NCBI RefSeq assembly: GCF_001890385.1
Contig: NZ_CP018221.1
Coordinates: 1,041,501-1,105,500, forward strand
Direction of reading: 5' to 3'
Source: Tardibacter chloracetimidivorans
Lineage (GTDB): Bacteria; Pseudomonadota; Alphaproteobacteria; Sphingomonadales; Sphingomonadaceae
Length of the DNA: 64,000 nt
Part shown: positions 16,377 to 25,526 of the stretch, in pieces
Numbering within the stretch: the stretch's first letter is position 1
How the letters are laid out: the number at the start of each line of letters is the position of its first letter
Program-made: the position numbers and the translations under genes
Notes under the pieces: model-generated
Seen by the model: only the letters and a program-made list of their open reading frames with translations
What the model was told of the DNA's origin: nothing
Database searches by the model: none

Positions 16377-17953
16377 TGAAGGCGTTCGCGGACCTTCTCG
16401 AAAGGCTGGTCTATACCCGCTCCCGCAACAGCAAGCTGGAGCTGATCGCCCGCTATCTGAAAGCCACGCCCGATCCCGACCGGGGTTGGGCGCTGGCGGC
16501 GCTGACCGGAGAATTGAGCCTTCCCGCCGTCCAGCCCAGCATCATCCGCGCGCTGGTGGAGCAGCGAGTGGACCCGGTGCTGTTCGCGATGAGCCATGAT
16601 TATGTCGGCGACCTTGCCGAAACCGTGGCGCTTATCTGGCCGCAGCCCGAAGTACCGCCCGCAGCGCCCGAAGACCCCGCACTTTCCGTGATCGTCGTAC
16701 GCCTGCAATCGCTTACCCGGCAGCAGGCGCCCTTCGTCATGGCCGAACTGCTGGACAGGCTTGAGGCGAACGGCCGGTTCGCGTTGCTGAAGCTGGCGAC
16801 CGGCGGATTGCGGGTCGGCGTTTCGGCGCGGCTTGCCAAGACCGCGCTGGCGCGGGCGTTCGGGCTGGATGTGGAGGCGGTTGAGGAGGTCTGGCACGGC
16901 ATCTCTCCACCCTATCAGCCGCTGTTCGACTGGGCCGAGGGCCGTGCCGACCAGCCGACCGCCGGGAATACGCCCGTATTCAGGCCGTTCATGCTCGCCC
17001 ATCCGCTGGAAGAACGGCAGATCGACCTCGCCGACTATGCGGTTGAATGGAAATGGGACGGAATCCGCGCCCAGCTTGTCCATGTCACGGGACAGACAAG
17101 GCTCTACAGCCGCGCGGGCGACGACATCACCGGCAGCTTTCCCGATATCGCATCCGCCTTTGACGTGCCGGCCGTCCTCGACGGCGAACTGCTCGTGAAA
17201 GGCGATTTTCAGGGCGGACAGGCGGCCAGCTTCAACGCCCTTCAGCAGAGGCTCAACCGCAAGACGGTGTCGGCGCAGGCCTTGCGGGATTATCCCGCAT
17301 TCGTGCGGGTCTATGACATGCTGTTCGACGATGGCGAGGATTTGCGCGCCCTGCCCTGGGCCGAACGCCGCACGCGGCTGGAATCGTTCATGCCCCGGCT
17401 CGATCCGTCGCGCTTCGACCTGTCGGCGATCCTCGACGCGCCCGATCTGGAAACGCTGGAGCAGTGGCGCATGGGCGCGCGCGACGCAGCGATCGAGGGA
17501 CTGATGCTGAAGCGCCGCGACAGCCCCTATGTCGCGGGACGCAAGACCGGCCTCTGGTACAAGTGGAAACGCGATCCGCTGACCGCCGATTGCGTGATGA
17601 TGTATGCCCAACGCGGCCACGGCAAGCGATCGAGCTATTATTCCGATTACACATTCGGATGCTGGACCGAAGACGGTGAGCTTCTGCCGGTGGGCAAGGC
17701 CTATTCCGGCTTTACCGACGAGGAACTGATCTTCCTCGACCGGTTCGTGAGGAACAGCACCGTCAACCGCTTCGGCCCGGTGCGGGAGGTTGAGAAAACG
17801 CTGGTGCTGGAAGTGGCGTTCGATTCAGTCCACGCATCAAAGCGGCACAAATCGGGGCTCGCGATGCGATTTCCCCGCATCAGCCGCATCCGCACCGATA
17901 AACCGGCGGCGGAGGCTGACCGCATAGAAACGCTGAAGCGGATGGCGAACTGA
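16376..17953 (+). CDS. ATP-dependent DNA ligase (exonuclease/helicase-associated family)
   Basis: 525 residues. Helical N-terminal DNA-binding domain to about residue 200 (MKAFADLLERLVYTRSRNSK, LKLATGGLRVGVSARLAK), then the nucleotidyltransferase core with nucleophile K226 in EWKWDGIRAQ, motif III FVRVYDMLF, motif IV EGLMLKR, motif V LWYKWKRDP, and an OB-fold C-terminus. It adenylates itself with ATP and seals nicks. Unlike LigD it has no polymerase or phosphoesterase modules. Overlaps the exonuclease stop by one base. It is the second ATP-dependent ligase of this 10-kb repair block. Confidence 0.94.
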   Translation: MKAFADLLERLVYTRSRNSKLELIARYLKATPDPDRGWALAALTGELSLPAVQPSIIRALVEQRVDPVLFAMSHDYVGDLAETVALIWPQPEVPPAAPEDPALSVIVVRLQSLTRQQAPFVMAELLDRLEANGRFALLKLATGGLRVGVSARLAKTALARAFGLDVEAVEEVWHGISPPYQPLFDWAEGRADQPTAGNTPVFRPFMLAHPLEERQIDLADYAVEWKWDGIRAQLVHVTGQTRLYSRAGDDITGSFPDIASAFDVPAVLDGELLVKGDFQGGQAASFNALQQRLNRKTVSAQALRDYPAFVRVYDMLFDDGEDLRALPWAERRTRLESFMPRLDPSRFDLSAILDAPDLETLEQWRMGARDAAIEGLMLKRRDSPYVAGRKTGLWYKWKRDPLTADCVMMYAQRGHGKRSSYYSDYTFGCWTEDGELLPVGKAYSGFTDEELIFLDRFVRNSTVNRFGPVREVEKTLVLEVAFDSVHASKRHKSGLAMRFPRISRIRTDKPAAEADRIETLKRMAN

Positions 17954-17977
17954 AGTGGCACAAATAAATGTCGAGCC

Positions 17978-18001
17978 CCGGTGGCTGTGACACTACACCG
18001 G
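17978..18001 (+). terminator. Weak hairpin after the ligase gene
   Basis: CCGGTG and CACCGG separated by 12 bases, 25 bases past the ligase stop, without a U tract. May be a rho-assisted end or chance. The 144 bases between the ligase and the permease otherwise show nothing. Confidence 0.3.
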
Positions 18002-18097
18002 AGCCCGACGTCCACTTGTCTCTCTCAAAGCCAAGCAAAGTAAATACGCTTTCTTGCGGATCTGGTTCCCATCTAGAAGAAGCGATAATTTCGCCGG

Positions 18098-19873
18098 TCA
18101 GTTGAGCGGCCAAGTCCATATGATCAGGGGTGTTCCGACCAGGATCACGAGGAGCGACAGGGGCGCGCCGAGACGCGCATAGTCGCTGAACCTGTACCCC
18201 CCGGGGCCAAGCACCAGCGTATTGCACTGATGCCCGATGGGGGTAAGGAAATCGCAGCCCGCGCCGACGGCGGTCGCGATCAGAAAGGCTTCGGGACGAT
18301 AGCCGAGATCATTCGCGAACACCGCCGCGATAGGGGCCATGACGAGCACGGTGGCGGCGTTGTTGAGGAACGGAGTCACGGCCATCGCGGTCACCAGGAT
18401 CAGCGCCACCGCGCCCCATGCCGGCAACAGGGCCGCGATATGGGCAAGCTGTGTCGCAATGAGGTCCGACGCGCCGGTGGTGCGCAGTGAATCGCTGACC
18501 GGGATAAGCGCGCCAAGCATGATGAGAATGGGCCAATCGACGCTTTCATAGGCGTCCCGCAGCGGCAGTGCGCCAACCGCCATCACCAGTCCCGCCGCAA
18601 CGAAGAACGCCACCGCCACCGGCACAAGCCCGGTTGCGGTCGCAGCCATGGCAACGGCCAGAATGACGACCGGCAACCATCCTTGTTTCGTGATGCCAAG
18701 CCGAAGCGCACGTTCCGCCAGCGGCAAGGCTCCCAAATCCCGCAAGCGCTCGGGCAGCAGGTTCAACGGCCCCTGGAGGACGATCACGTCGCCCGCGCGC
18801 AACACCGTTGCGCCGAGCTTGCGCGTCAGGCGCTCGCCGGACCTCGATATCGCGATCAGGTTCACGCCGAAACGCCGTTGAAGCCGCAGACGCCCCGCCG
18901 TCTGGCCCACGAGTATGGAGTTGGTGTTCACCACCGCCTCGATCACGCCGATATCGCTGTCATCGCTGCCTTCGGGCTGGTCGCGGTGCTGGCCTTCAAG
19001 GGCCAGCTTGTCCGTGGCGATCGCCCGCTCCAGCGCATCCGGATCACCTCCCAGGATAAGCGTGTCCTCATCGCGCAGCACGATGTCGGGAGACGGGAAG
19101 CTTCGCATGCCGGACCGAAGCACGCTCATGACGCCGACCGCATGGTCGTGCCGCTCAACGAATTCGGCCACGGTCTTGCCGATCGCGGGCGAGCCTTCGC
19201 CGATCTTCGCTTCGGTGACATAGCCCTTGATGTCGAGCGCATCTCCCATCGTGGGAGCCGCCTGACGATCACGCGGCAGCAGGCGATAGCCGAAGCGCAG
19301 AAACAGCAGGCCCACCAGCAGCAACCCGAGGCCGGTGGGCAGATAATCGAACATGCGGAATGGCTCGCCGGTCATCTGCTCGCGCACGCGGCTGACGATG
19401 ATGTTCGGCGACGTCCCGACCAACGTCATCAACCCGCCAAGCAGCGAGGCGAACGCCATCGGCATCAGGAAGACGGATGCATTGACCTTGTCCTTTTTCG
19501 CCAGCTGAAACGCGGCAGGCATCAGCATGGCGAGCGCGCCGACATTCTTGACCAGCGCGGAGGCAAAGCCCACCGATGCCATCAGCACGAACAGGTGCGA
19601 GCGGACGCGGGTGACGCGCTTCATGACAAGGGCCAGCGCCTCCTCGATCAGGCCGGACCGCTGGACGGCGGCGGATATGACCAGCGCCGAGCCGACGATG
19701 ATCACGATGTCGTCGGAAAAGCCGGTGAAGGCGTCTTCGGGCTTGACGATGCCGAGCGCAAGCGCCGCCATCAGCGCCAGGATCGCCGTCACGTCATAGC
19801 GGAAGCGCCCCCAGACGAAGAGCGCCATCATGCCCACCAGAGTGAGGATCGACAGCGTTTGCGGAAGCGTCAT
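18098..19873 (-). CDS. SLC13/DASS-type permease with two TrkA-C (RCK_C) domains
   Basis: 591 residues. N-terminal half has a membrane bundle (LTLVGMMALFVWGRF, SDDIVIIVGSALVISAAV, FASLLGGLMTLVGTSPNIIV, the last being the substrate-loop NxxG/TSPN motif). A soluble insert of about 200-370 carries two RCK_C/TrkA-C-like domains (KTVAEFVERHDHAVGV, RDEDTLILGGDPDALER; ERLTRKLGATVLRAGDVIVLQG). The second membrane half ends with TPIGHQCNTLVLGPGGY. Such proteins move divalent anions such as sulfate or dicarboxylates with Na+, and the soluble insert likely senses a ligand. Substrate is not predictable. Stands alone between convergent or opposite neighbours. Confidence 0.88.
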   Translation of the reverse strand: MTLPQTLSILTLVGMMALFVWGRFRYDVTAILALMAALALGIVKPEDAFTGFSDDIVIIVGSALVISAAVQRSGLIEEALALVMKRVTRVRSHLFVLMASVGFASALVKNVGALAMLMPAAFQLAKKDKVNASVFLMPMAFASLLGGLMTLVGTSPNIIVSRVREQMTGEPFRMFDYLPTGLGLLLVGLLFLRFGYRLLPRDRQAAPTMGDALDIKGYVTEAKIGEGSPAIGKTVAEFVERHDHAVGVMSVLRSGMRSFPSPDIVLRDEDTLILGGDPDALERAIATDKLALEGQHRDQPEGSDDSDIGVIEAVVNTNSILVGQTAGRLRLQRRFGVNLIAISRSGERLTRKLGATVLRAGDVIVLQGPLNLLPERLRDLGALPLAERALRLGITKQGWLPVVILAVAMAATATGLVPVAVAFFVAAGLVMAVGALPLRDAYESVDWPILIMLGALIPVSDSLRTTGASDLIATQLAHIAALLPAWGAVALILVTAMAVTPFLNNAATVLVMAPIAAVFANDLGYRPEAFLIATAVGAGCDFLTPIGHQCNTLVLGPGGYRFSDYARLGAPLSLLVILVGTPLIIWTWPLN

Positions 19874-19965
19874 CCGGATATGTGCTGAAGTGGCGAGGCG
19901 TGCGTCAAGTCGTTCATGTCGCGCTGAAACGCACGAGCACGGATTTCGTCATGCGTCATGCCGGA

Positions 19966-20010
19966 AAAACCGTAACGAACCGGGCGCGCGACTATGCTTT
20001 CGCGCGCCCG
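19966..20010 (-). terminator. Terminator after the acyl-CoA dehydrogenase
   Basis: A perfect 9-bp stem GGGCGCGCG (19982-19990) with CGCGCGCCC (20001-20009) around a 10-base loop, downstream of the dehydrogenase on the minus strand; a U-rich run (GGTTTTTCC) follows about a dozen bases later. Confidence 0.65.
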
Positions 20011-20038
20011 ACCCGGCAATCTTCTCAAGATGCCCCGC

Positions 20039-21772
20039 TCAGAAAGAGTCGGCGGGAAGCGCCATGATCGTCTCTTCGCCAGCCGCCACGCTTGCCGCGA
20101 GCGCGTGTGCCTGCGGCAGCATGCGCTCGACGAAATAATCGGCAACGGCGCGCTTGGCGCTGTGCTGCGGCGTATCGCCGGCAGCGGCCGCCGCCATGCG
20201 GACCCACATCCAGCCATAGGCCACAAGCGAGAAGAGCCTCAGATAGTCGACCGCCGCAGCGCCAACCGCATCCGTACCCTTGCCGCGAAGCGCCATCGTC
20301 GTGCGTTCAAGCAGCGACAGCGCATCGCGCACTTTCCCGGCAATCGCGATATCACCGGCGGCATCCAGATCGGCCGCGATCAGTGCAAGAAATGCTTCGA
20401 CCGTCGCGCCGCCCGCCAACGGCAGTTTGCGCCCGACCAGGTCCATCGCCTGCACGCCATTGGTGCCTTCATAGATCTGGGCGATTCGAGCGTCGCGGAC
20501 ATACTGCTCCACGCCGGACTCGCGGATATAGCCATGACCGCCGAACACCTGCTGCGCCTGCACGGCGCTTTCAAAGCCAAGATCGGTGAAGGACGCCTTC
20601 ACCACAGGCGTCAGCAACGCGACGAATGCATCCGCCTTCGCCCGTTCCCCGGCGTCGGGATGCGAATGGGAACGGTCCAGCTGAAGCGCGGTCCAGCCGG
20701 CGAGCGCCCTGCCCGCCTCCACGAACCCGCGGATGTTGAGCAGCATCCTTCGCACATCGGCATGTTCGATGATCGGCACCGGCCCGCGTGATCCGTCGGA
20801 GCTGCGGCCCTGAAGCCGCTCCCTGGCGTAGCCGACCGCCTGCTGATAAGCGGCGCCCGCGATTCCAAGCCCCTGGATGCCGACCATCAGCCGTTCCGCG
20901 TTCATCATGGTGAACATGGCGGCCAGCCCCCTGTGTGGCTCGCCAACCAGCCATCCGGTCGCGCCGTCATAGTTCATCACGCAGGTCGGCTGGGCGTGTA
21001 TGCCCATCTTCTTTTCCAGCGCGCCCACCGACATGCCGTTGCGGACCGTGAAACCGCCGTCGGCATCAGGCAGATATTTGGGGACGAGGAAAAGGCTGAT
21101 CCCCTTCACCCCTTCCGGCGCGTCGGGCAGCCGGGCAAGCACCAGATGGACGATATTACCGGCAAGATCATGGTCGCCCGATGAAATGAAGATCTTGGTT
21201 CCGGTGACTGCATAGCTGCCGTCGGCATTGGGAACGGCCTTGGTCTTCAGAAGCGCAAGGTCGGTGCCGGCGCCGCTTTCGGTCAGCGCCATTGCGCCCG
21301 TCCATTCGCCGCTCACCAGCCGGGGCAGCCACATGTCCTTCAGCTCGGCGCTTGCATGCGCCATCACCGCTTCGCATGCGCCGCGCGTAAGGCCGGGGAA
21401 CAGCCCGAACGACAGATTGGCGGCGGAGATCATTTCATCGAGCCAGAGCTGGAGGATGAACGGAAGCCCCTGCCCGCCATATTCGGGCTTTGCCGACATC
21501 GCCGGCCAGCCCGCGGCGACGAATTCGCGATAGGCTTCGGCAAAGCCGTCGGGCGTCTGCACCGCGCCGTTCACCAATGTGCTGCCCTGCTCGTCTCCGG
21601 GCCGGTTCAAGGGATGGAGCCGTTCGGCACACAGCCGGCCGGCTTCTTCCAGCACCGTGACCGCGAGGTTCGCGTCAACCTCGATCGACAGCTCTTCCAT
21701 GGCCTCATCGAAGCCAAGCACCTGGGACAGAAGGAAACGGTAATCCTCAATGGGCGGCACATAGTCGAACAT
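20039..21772 (-). CDS. Acyl-CoA dehydrogenase, long form
   Basis: 577 residues, the long class with an extra C-terminal domain (DmdC/FadE-like). FAD-binding and substrate loops are visible: MALTESGAGTDLALLKTKA, FISSGDHDL, GIHAQPTCVMNYDGATGWLVGEP, and the catalytic region QVFGGHGYIRESGVEQYVRDARIAQIYEGTNGVQAMDLVGRK, where the Glu of IYEGTNG is the expected base. Catalyses alpha,beta-desaturation of an acyl-CoA with electron transfer to ETF. It follows a TetR regulator by 104 bases on the same strand, suggesting ligand-controlled fatty-acid or steroid-like side-chain catabolism. The exact acyl substrate is unknown. Confidence 0.92.
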   Translation of the reverse strand: MFDYVPPIEDYRFLLSQVLGFDEAMEELSIEVDANLAVTVLEEAGRLCAERLHPLNRPGDEQGSTLVNGAVQTPDGFAEAYREFVAAGWPAMSAKPEYGGQGLPFILQLWLDEMISAANLSFGLFPGLTRGACEAVMAHASAELKDMWLPRLVSGEWTGAMALTESGAGTDLALLKTKAVPNADGSYAVTGTKIFISSGDHDLAGNIVHLVLARLPDAPEGVKGISLFLVPKYLPDADGGFTVRNGMSVGALEKKMGIHAQPTCVMNYDGATGWLVGEPHRGLAAMFTMMNAERLMVGIQGLGIAGAAYQQAVGYARERLQGRSSDGSRGPVPIIEHADVRRMLLNIRGFVEAGRALAGWTALQLDRSHSHPDAGERAKADAFVALLTPVVKASFTDLGFESAVQAQQVFGGHGYIRESGVEQYVRDARIAQIYEGTNGVQAMDLVGRKLPLAGGATVEAFLALIAADLDAAGDIAIAGKVRDALSLLERTTMALRGKGTDAVGAAAVDYLRLFSLVAYGWMWVRMAAAAAGDTPQHSAKRAVADYFVERMLPQAHALAASVAAGEETIMALPADSF

Positions 21773-21789
21773 GTCAGCTCTCCAAAAAG

Positions 21790-21835
21790 CACTTCGCCGC
21801 GCTACACCAAACGTGTGTTACAGTCAAAAAGCGTC
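21790..21835 (-). promoter_or_regulatory. Candidate promoter/operator for the acyl-CoA dehydrogenase
   Basis: On the minus strand TTGACT is followed by GTAACACACGTTTGGTG and TAGCGC. The spacer holds ACAC-N7-GTGT, a short inverted repeat that a TetR dimer could occupy. Only pattern-level support. Confidence 0.3.
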
Positions 21836-21876
21836 TGTCCGGCTGCAAATTCCTGGCCGCGACGAGAAGCGCGCGC

Positions 21877-22461
21877 CTAGTCGTGGCGAAATATCATCAC
21901 GATTTGAGACGCTATTTCGCCGGGGGTGAGGTCGCCCGCGCGATACCAGTCGCCGACGGCATTGAGCAGGGACAGCAACAGGTTCCGGTAGATGGAACGG
22001 TTGATCCCGCTCGGTAGCGGAAGCTCGGCGACCAGAGATTTGAACTGATCTTCAAACGCATCCCGTCGCGCAATCAACTGCTGCCGCACATCTTCCGGCA
22101 CTTCGCGAAAATCGTTCATCATGGGCATGGTCAGCGAGTCAGGCGCGAGCTGGATTTCCAGCAATGTGGCGCATGCCCGTTCAAGCTTCTCCCACGGATC
22201 GCGCGCGCCTTCGATCGCCTGGGCGATCCTCAGTTCCGCCACGTCCAGCGCGGCGTTGTGCAGTTCAATGAAGAGCGCGTCCTTCGACTTGATGTGGTGG
22301 TAGAGCGATCCACCCAGCACGCCCGCCTGTTCGCCGATGTCGCGCATCGATGCCCCGCGATAGCCTTTTCGGGCGAATAACCGCGCAGCAATCTCCATGA
22401 TCTGACGGCGTCGGCTGGAACCCTCGTCACCAGGAGCAAAAGATGGGATGGAGCCGGTCAT
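21877..22461 (-). CDS. TetR/AcrR family transcriptional regulator
   Basis: 194 residues. N-terminal helix-turn-helix around residues 17-65 (RRRQIMEIAARLFARKGYRGASM, then IGEQAGVLGGSLYHHIKSKDALF), the signature of KstR2/FadR-like TetR repressors. The C-terminal all-helical ligand domain (residues 80-194) likely binds an acyl-CoA. It is the gene upstream of the acyl-CoA dehydrogenase on the same strand, so it probably represses that gene until its substrate CoA ester is present. Ligand and operator are inferred, not seen. Confidence 0.9.
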   Translation of the reverse strand: MTGSIPSFAPGDEGSSRRRQIMEIAARLFARKGYRGASMRDIGEQAGVLGGSLYHHIKSKDALFIELHNAALDVAELRIAQAIEGARDPWEKLERACATLLEIQLAPDSLTMPMMNDFREVPEDVRQQLIARRDAFEDQFKSLVAELPLPSGINRSIYRNLLLSLLNAVGDWYRAGDLTPGEIASQIVMIFRHD

Positions 22462-22515
22462 TCAGGTCCGGTAGCATGTTCCCCGGCAAAATGGGCGAAA
22501 TTGTCGCGATGGCGA

Positions 22516-22911
22516 TCAGGCCGAGGCGCCCAGGCTGAAGGTCAGCTCAAACTCGTCCCAGCCGCCCGTATATTGCTCTGCAGGCAGGCGTAACGGCGTG
22601 CAGCGTATCACGGCGAGGATCGCCGCCTCCGCCATCGCGTCGGCAAAGGGACTGCCTTCGGGCGTCACGCCCTCCTGAGAAAGCACGACCGGCAGCCCGG
22701 CAAGCATTCCGTCACTCGTATAGCGTACCAGCAGCCGCGTCGTGATCCGGCGCGCCGCCCTGCTCACCCTGGGGGATCGGTAGCAGCGCTTGACCTGCTC
22801 CGCCGCCCCTGCAACGAGGCTGGCGACCGAGGGCGGCGGGACCACCGAGACATCGGGCCGTGCGGCGCCCATGCTCGCGGTAACGATCGACAATGCGACA
22901 AACAGATGCAT
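22516..22911 (-). CDS. Secreted/periplasmic hypothetical, TonB C-terminus-like
   Basis: 131 residues if started at ATG 22911, which gives the signal peptide MHLFVALSIVTASMGAARP; a longer start at 22950 adds 13 residues and spoils the signal. The mature part carries AAEQVKRCYRSPRV, TTRLLVRYTSDGMLAGLPVV, then PFADAMAEAAILAVIRCTPLRLP and WDEFELTFSLG. This arrangement (R-Y-N/T-x-D-G ... A-x-x-A-V-x-x-C-x-P-x-x-L-P) is that of TonB/TolA C-terminal domains, here without the transmembrane and proline-rich parts. Role unknown; the fold call is moderate. Confidence 0.65.
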   Translation of the reverse strand: MHLFVALSIVTASMGAARPDVSVVPPPSVASLVAGAAEQVKRCYRSPRVSRAARRITTRLLVRYTSDGMLAGLPVVLSQEGVTPEGSPFADAMAEAAILAVIRCTPLRLPAEQYTGGWDEFELTFSLGASA

Positions 22912-23001
22912 GGCGGGCGCATTATCATCCGCTCGCCACGATATGGTCAAAAGAAAAGGGCTGCCGAAGCCGCCCTTGCCTGTCCCACCGGATGGGGGTG
23001 C

Positions 23002-23232
23002 TTATTTGCTCTTCAGCGAAAGACCGCCGAAGCGCTTGTTGAAGCGGGCGACCTGACCGCCCTGATCCAGCAGGCGGCCGTGACCGCCGGTCCATGCCGG
23101 GTGAACCTTGGGATCGATGTCGAGCTGCATCGTGTCGCCTTCCTTGCCCCAGGTGGAGCGGGTTTCGAACACGGTGCCATCGGTCATCTGCACCTTGATG
23201 GTGTGATAATCGGGATGAATGTCGGCCTTCAT
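23002..23232 (-). CDS. rpmE: 50S ribosomal protein L31
   Basis: 76 residues starting at ATG 23232. [46 protein letters not shown] and FNKRFG are the L31 signature. The four zinc-binding Cys of the C+ form are absent, as expected for most alphaproteobacteria, so it is the zinc-independent type and would not be swapped by Zur control. L31 bridges the ribosomal subunits. Single gene, divergent from the riboswitch-controlled btuB. Confidence 0.96.
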   Translation of the reverse strand: MKADIHPDYHTIKVQMTDGTVFETRSTWGKEGDTMQLDIDPKVHPAWTGGHGRLLDQGGQVARFNKRFGGLSLKSK

Positions 23233-23344
23233 GGTGCTGATCCTTTGCATGGCTGGTTTCCGACCAGCCGGGGTCAATCGCGAAGCAGCGCCTCTAGACG
23301 AACCATGTCCGGTTGACAAGCCGTGCGACGTGGCGCATCTGCCG

Positions 23345-23525
23345 CCCCGCGTGAAGGTGCCGCTCCCGCAAGGGACGGTGAAAAGGGAAGCCGGTTCAAT
23401 GCCGGCGCTGTACCCGCAACTGTGCGCGGCGAGCCCTGCTCCAGGGCCACTGGTTCTTCCGGGAACCGGGAAGGCGGAGCAAGGGCGCTGAACCGCAAGC
23501 CAGGAGACCTGCCTTCGCGGTCGTC
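23345..23525 (+). promoter_or_regulatory. Cobalamin (B12) riboswitch
   Basis: The conserved core is readable: GTGAAAAGGGAAGCCGGT, AATGCCGG, CTGTACCCGCAACTGTG, a variable arm, then AACCGCAAGCCAGGAGACCTGCC with the B12-box-type GCCAGGAGACC at 23499-23509. It lies upstream of the BtuB-type receptor on the same strand. Bound adenosylcobalamin in this class folds the RNA to block expression. Between it and the start at 23637 a CCGGC/GCCGG hairpin can form but there is no U tract, so translational control is more likely. Confidence 0.93.
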
Positions 23526-23636
23526 CGTGCCCGGCCGGGTCTAGCCGCAAGCACGGGGGAGCGACCGGCTCTCTCATTCTGCCGGCCCCACCCCTTGAGA
23601 CGACATGGTGTCGATCTGAAAAGGGGGAATGTCCTT

Positions 23637-25520
23637 ATGTCTGTCATATTGTTCTCGGCCGCTGCGGCCGCCGCCGCGTCTGCCGGCATGGAGCCGGTCA
23701 TCACCGTCACCGCAGGCAGGGAGCAGGAGCTTTCCAGCGCCGCCGATGCCCTGACCGTGCTGGACGACCGCCGGATCAAAGCGCTGAACCTGCCGCAGGT
23801 GAGCGACCTTTTGCGCCTGATGCCGGGTGTGTCGGTCAATGTGCAAGGGCCGCAGGGTAGCCTCACCCAGATCCGCATCCGGGGGGCAGAGGCAAATCAC
23901 ACACTGACCTTCGTCGACGGGATCGAGATCAACGACCCCGCATCGGGCAACGAAACCCGGTTCGAAACGCTGAGCGCCGACAATGCGGCACGGGTAGAGC
24001 TTTTGCGCGGCGCGCAATCGGCGCTGTGGGGAGCAGAAGCGCTGGGCGGGGTAATCGCAGTCACCACGCCACTGCCCACCCAGGGTATCCGCGCGGAAGC
24101 GCGCGGCGAATATGGCTCCCACGACAGCCGCCGCGGCTCGGCCCTTCTTTCCGCCGGCAACGACAAGGGCGGCGTTTCGCTGGACGGCGCATGGCTGAAG
24201 ACCGACGGCATCGACACGCTTGGCCGGGGCGGCGAGCGCGACGGCCATGAGAATCTGTCATTGGGCGCGAAGGCCGTGGTCCGCCCCGCGCCCGACGGCG
24301 AACTGGGGCTGGTCGGACGCTATATCCGCTCCGACACCGAGTTCGACGGCTACAACGCCTTTTTCCTGCGCGACCAGACCGATGAGGCGAGCAGGATAAA
24401 GACCCGCGCCCTGCGCGGCTGGGCCACCTATGGAACCGGCCAGGATGCGCCCTGGACCTTCACCGCCCATGGCACGCTGGTCGATTCGGCGAATCGCAAT
24501 CGAGACGGCGCGACCCCGCTCAACCGCACCGATGGGCAGCGGGTGCGGATCGGCGGACAGGCCACGCACCGCTTCGCGTTGGGCGACTCCAACCATCGGC
24601 TGACAGTGGCGGTCGAGGACGAGTTCGAACGACTCAAGGCGTCGGACAGCCAGTATTTCGGCGCGACCGATCAGCGGCGCACCCGCGAGACCGTCTCGCT
24701 GGTGGCCGAATGGCAGGGGCAGTTCGGCGATGCGATCGACCTGGGCGCAGCTGTTCGCCACGACGACAGCAATCGCTTTGGCTCCGCCACGACGCTGAAG
24801 GCCGACGCGGCTTGGAAGCTGGGCCATGGCTTGACCATCCACGGTGGCTATGGCGAGGGCTTCGCCCAGCCGACCTTCTTCGATCTCTACGGCTTCTTCC
24901 CCGGCAGTTTCGTCGGCAATCCCGATCTGAAGGCCGAACGGGGGTGGAACGCCGAGGCGGGAATCGGGTGGACGAACGGCACGATCGGGATCGACGTCAC
25001 CGCGTTCACCGCGCGGCTGAAGGACGAGATCGTCGACGTTTTCGACCCCTTCACCTTCCTTTCCTCCACCGCCAACGCCACCGGCAAGAGCCGGAGAAGG
25101 GGTATAGAGACGACGCTGGAGGCGCGCCCGGCCGAATGGCTGAGGCTGTCGGCGTCCTACAGCTATATCGATGCCGACGAACAGAAGGTCGCGGGTACGC
25201 CGCTGGTCCGGGAAATCCGCCGGCCGAAACATTCGGCGGCGCTTTCGGCAGATGCCGCTTTCGACCGCTTCTCCGCCGGGCTAGGCCTCAGCTATGTCGG
25301 CGCGCGGGGCGACACGGATTTCGACGTGTCCCCGGCAGCCGATGTGCGGCTTGATCCTTATTTCCTCGCATCGCTCAATCTGGCCTATAAGCTGACCGAT
25401 GTGGTGGAAATCTATCTTCGAGGGGCCAATCTCGCCGATGAGCGCTATCAGGATGCGGTCGGCTATGCGACCGAGGGCCGGACGGTCTTCGGCGGCGTCC
25501 GTGTCCGCTTCGGTGACTAG
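23637..25520 (+). CDS. btuB: TonB-dependent vitamin B12 receptor BtuB
   Basis: 627 residues from ATG 23637, preceded by AAGGGGG. Signal peptide ends at about residue 18. The plug domain has VITVTAGREQ (TonB-box region), VSDLLRLMPGVSVNVQ, IRIRGAEANHTLTFVDGIEIND and LLRGAQSALWGAEALGGVIAV; the rest is a 22-strand beta barrel ending with RVRFGD, whose terminal aromatic/charged residues fit BAM recognition. Imports cobalamin across the outer membrane with TonB energy. The B12 riboswitch directly upstream supports the substrate call. A MobA-like gene follows six bases later. Confidence 0.93.
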   Translation: MSVILFSAAAAAAASAGMEPVITVTAGREQELSSAADALTVLDDRRIKALNLPQVSDLLRLMPGVSVNVQGPQGSLTQIRIRGAEANHTLTFVDGIEINDPASGNETRFETLSADNAARVELLRGAQSALWGAEALGGVIAVTTPLPTQGIRAEARGEYGSHDSRRGSALLSAGNDKGGVSLDGAWLKTDGIDTLGRGGERDGHENLSLGAKAVVRPAPDGELGLVGRYIRSDTEFDGYNAFFLRDQTDEASRIKTRALRGWATYGTGQDAPWTFTAHGTLVDSANRNRDGATPLNRTDGQRVRIGGQATHRFALGDSNHRLTVAVEDEFERLKASDSQYFGATDQRRTRETVSLVAEWQGQFGDAIDLGAAVRHDDSNRFGSATTLKADAAWKLGHGLTIHGGYGEGFAQPTFFDLYGFFPGSFVGNPDLKAERGWNAEAGIGWTNGTIGIDVTAFTARLKDEIVDVFDPFTFLSSTANATGKSRRRGIETTLEARPAEWLRLSASYSYIDADEQKVAGTPLVREIRRPKHSAALSADAAFDRFSAGLGLSYVGARGDTDFDVSPAADVRLDPYFLASLNLAYKLTDVVEIYLRGANLADERYQDAVGYATEGRTVFGGVRVRFGD

Positions 25521-25526
25521 AGCAAC

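Noticed and set aside
15995-17620. 541-codon minus-strand open frame across exonuclease and ligase
   Set aside because: Antisense to two motif-complete enzymes and spans both of their reading frames without protein-like features.
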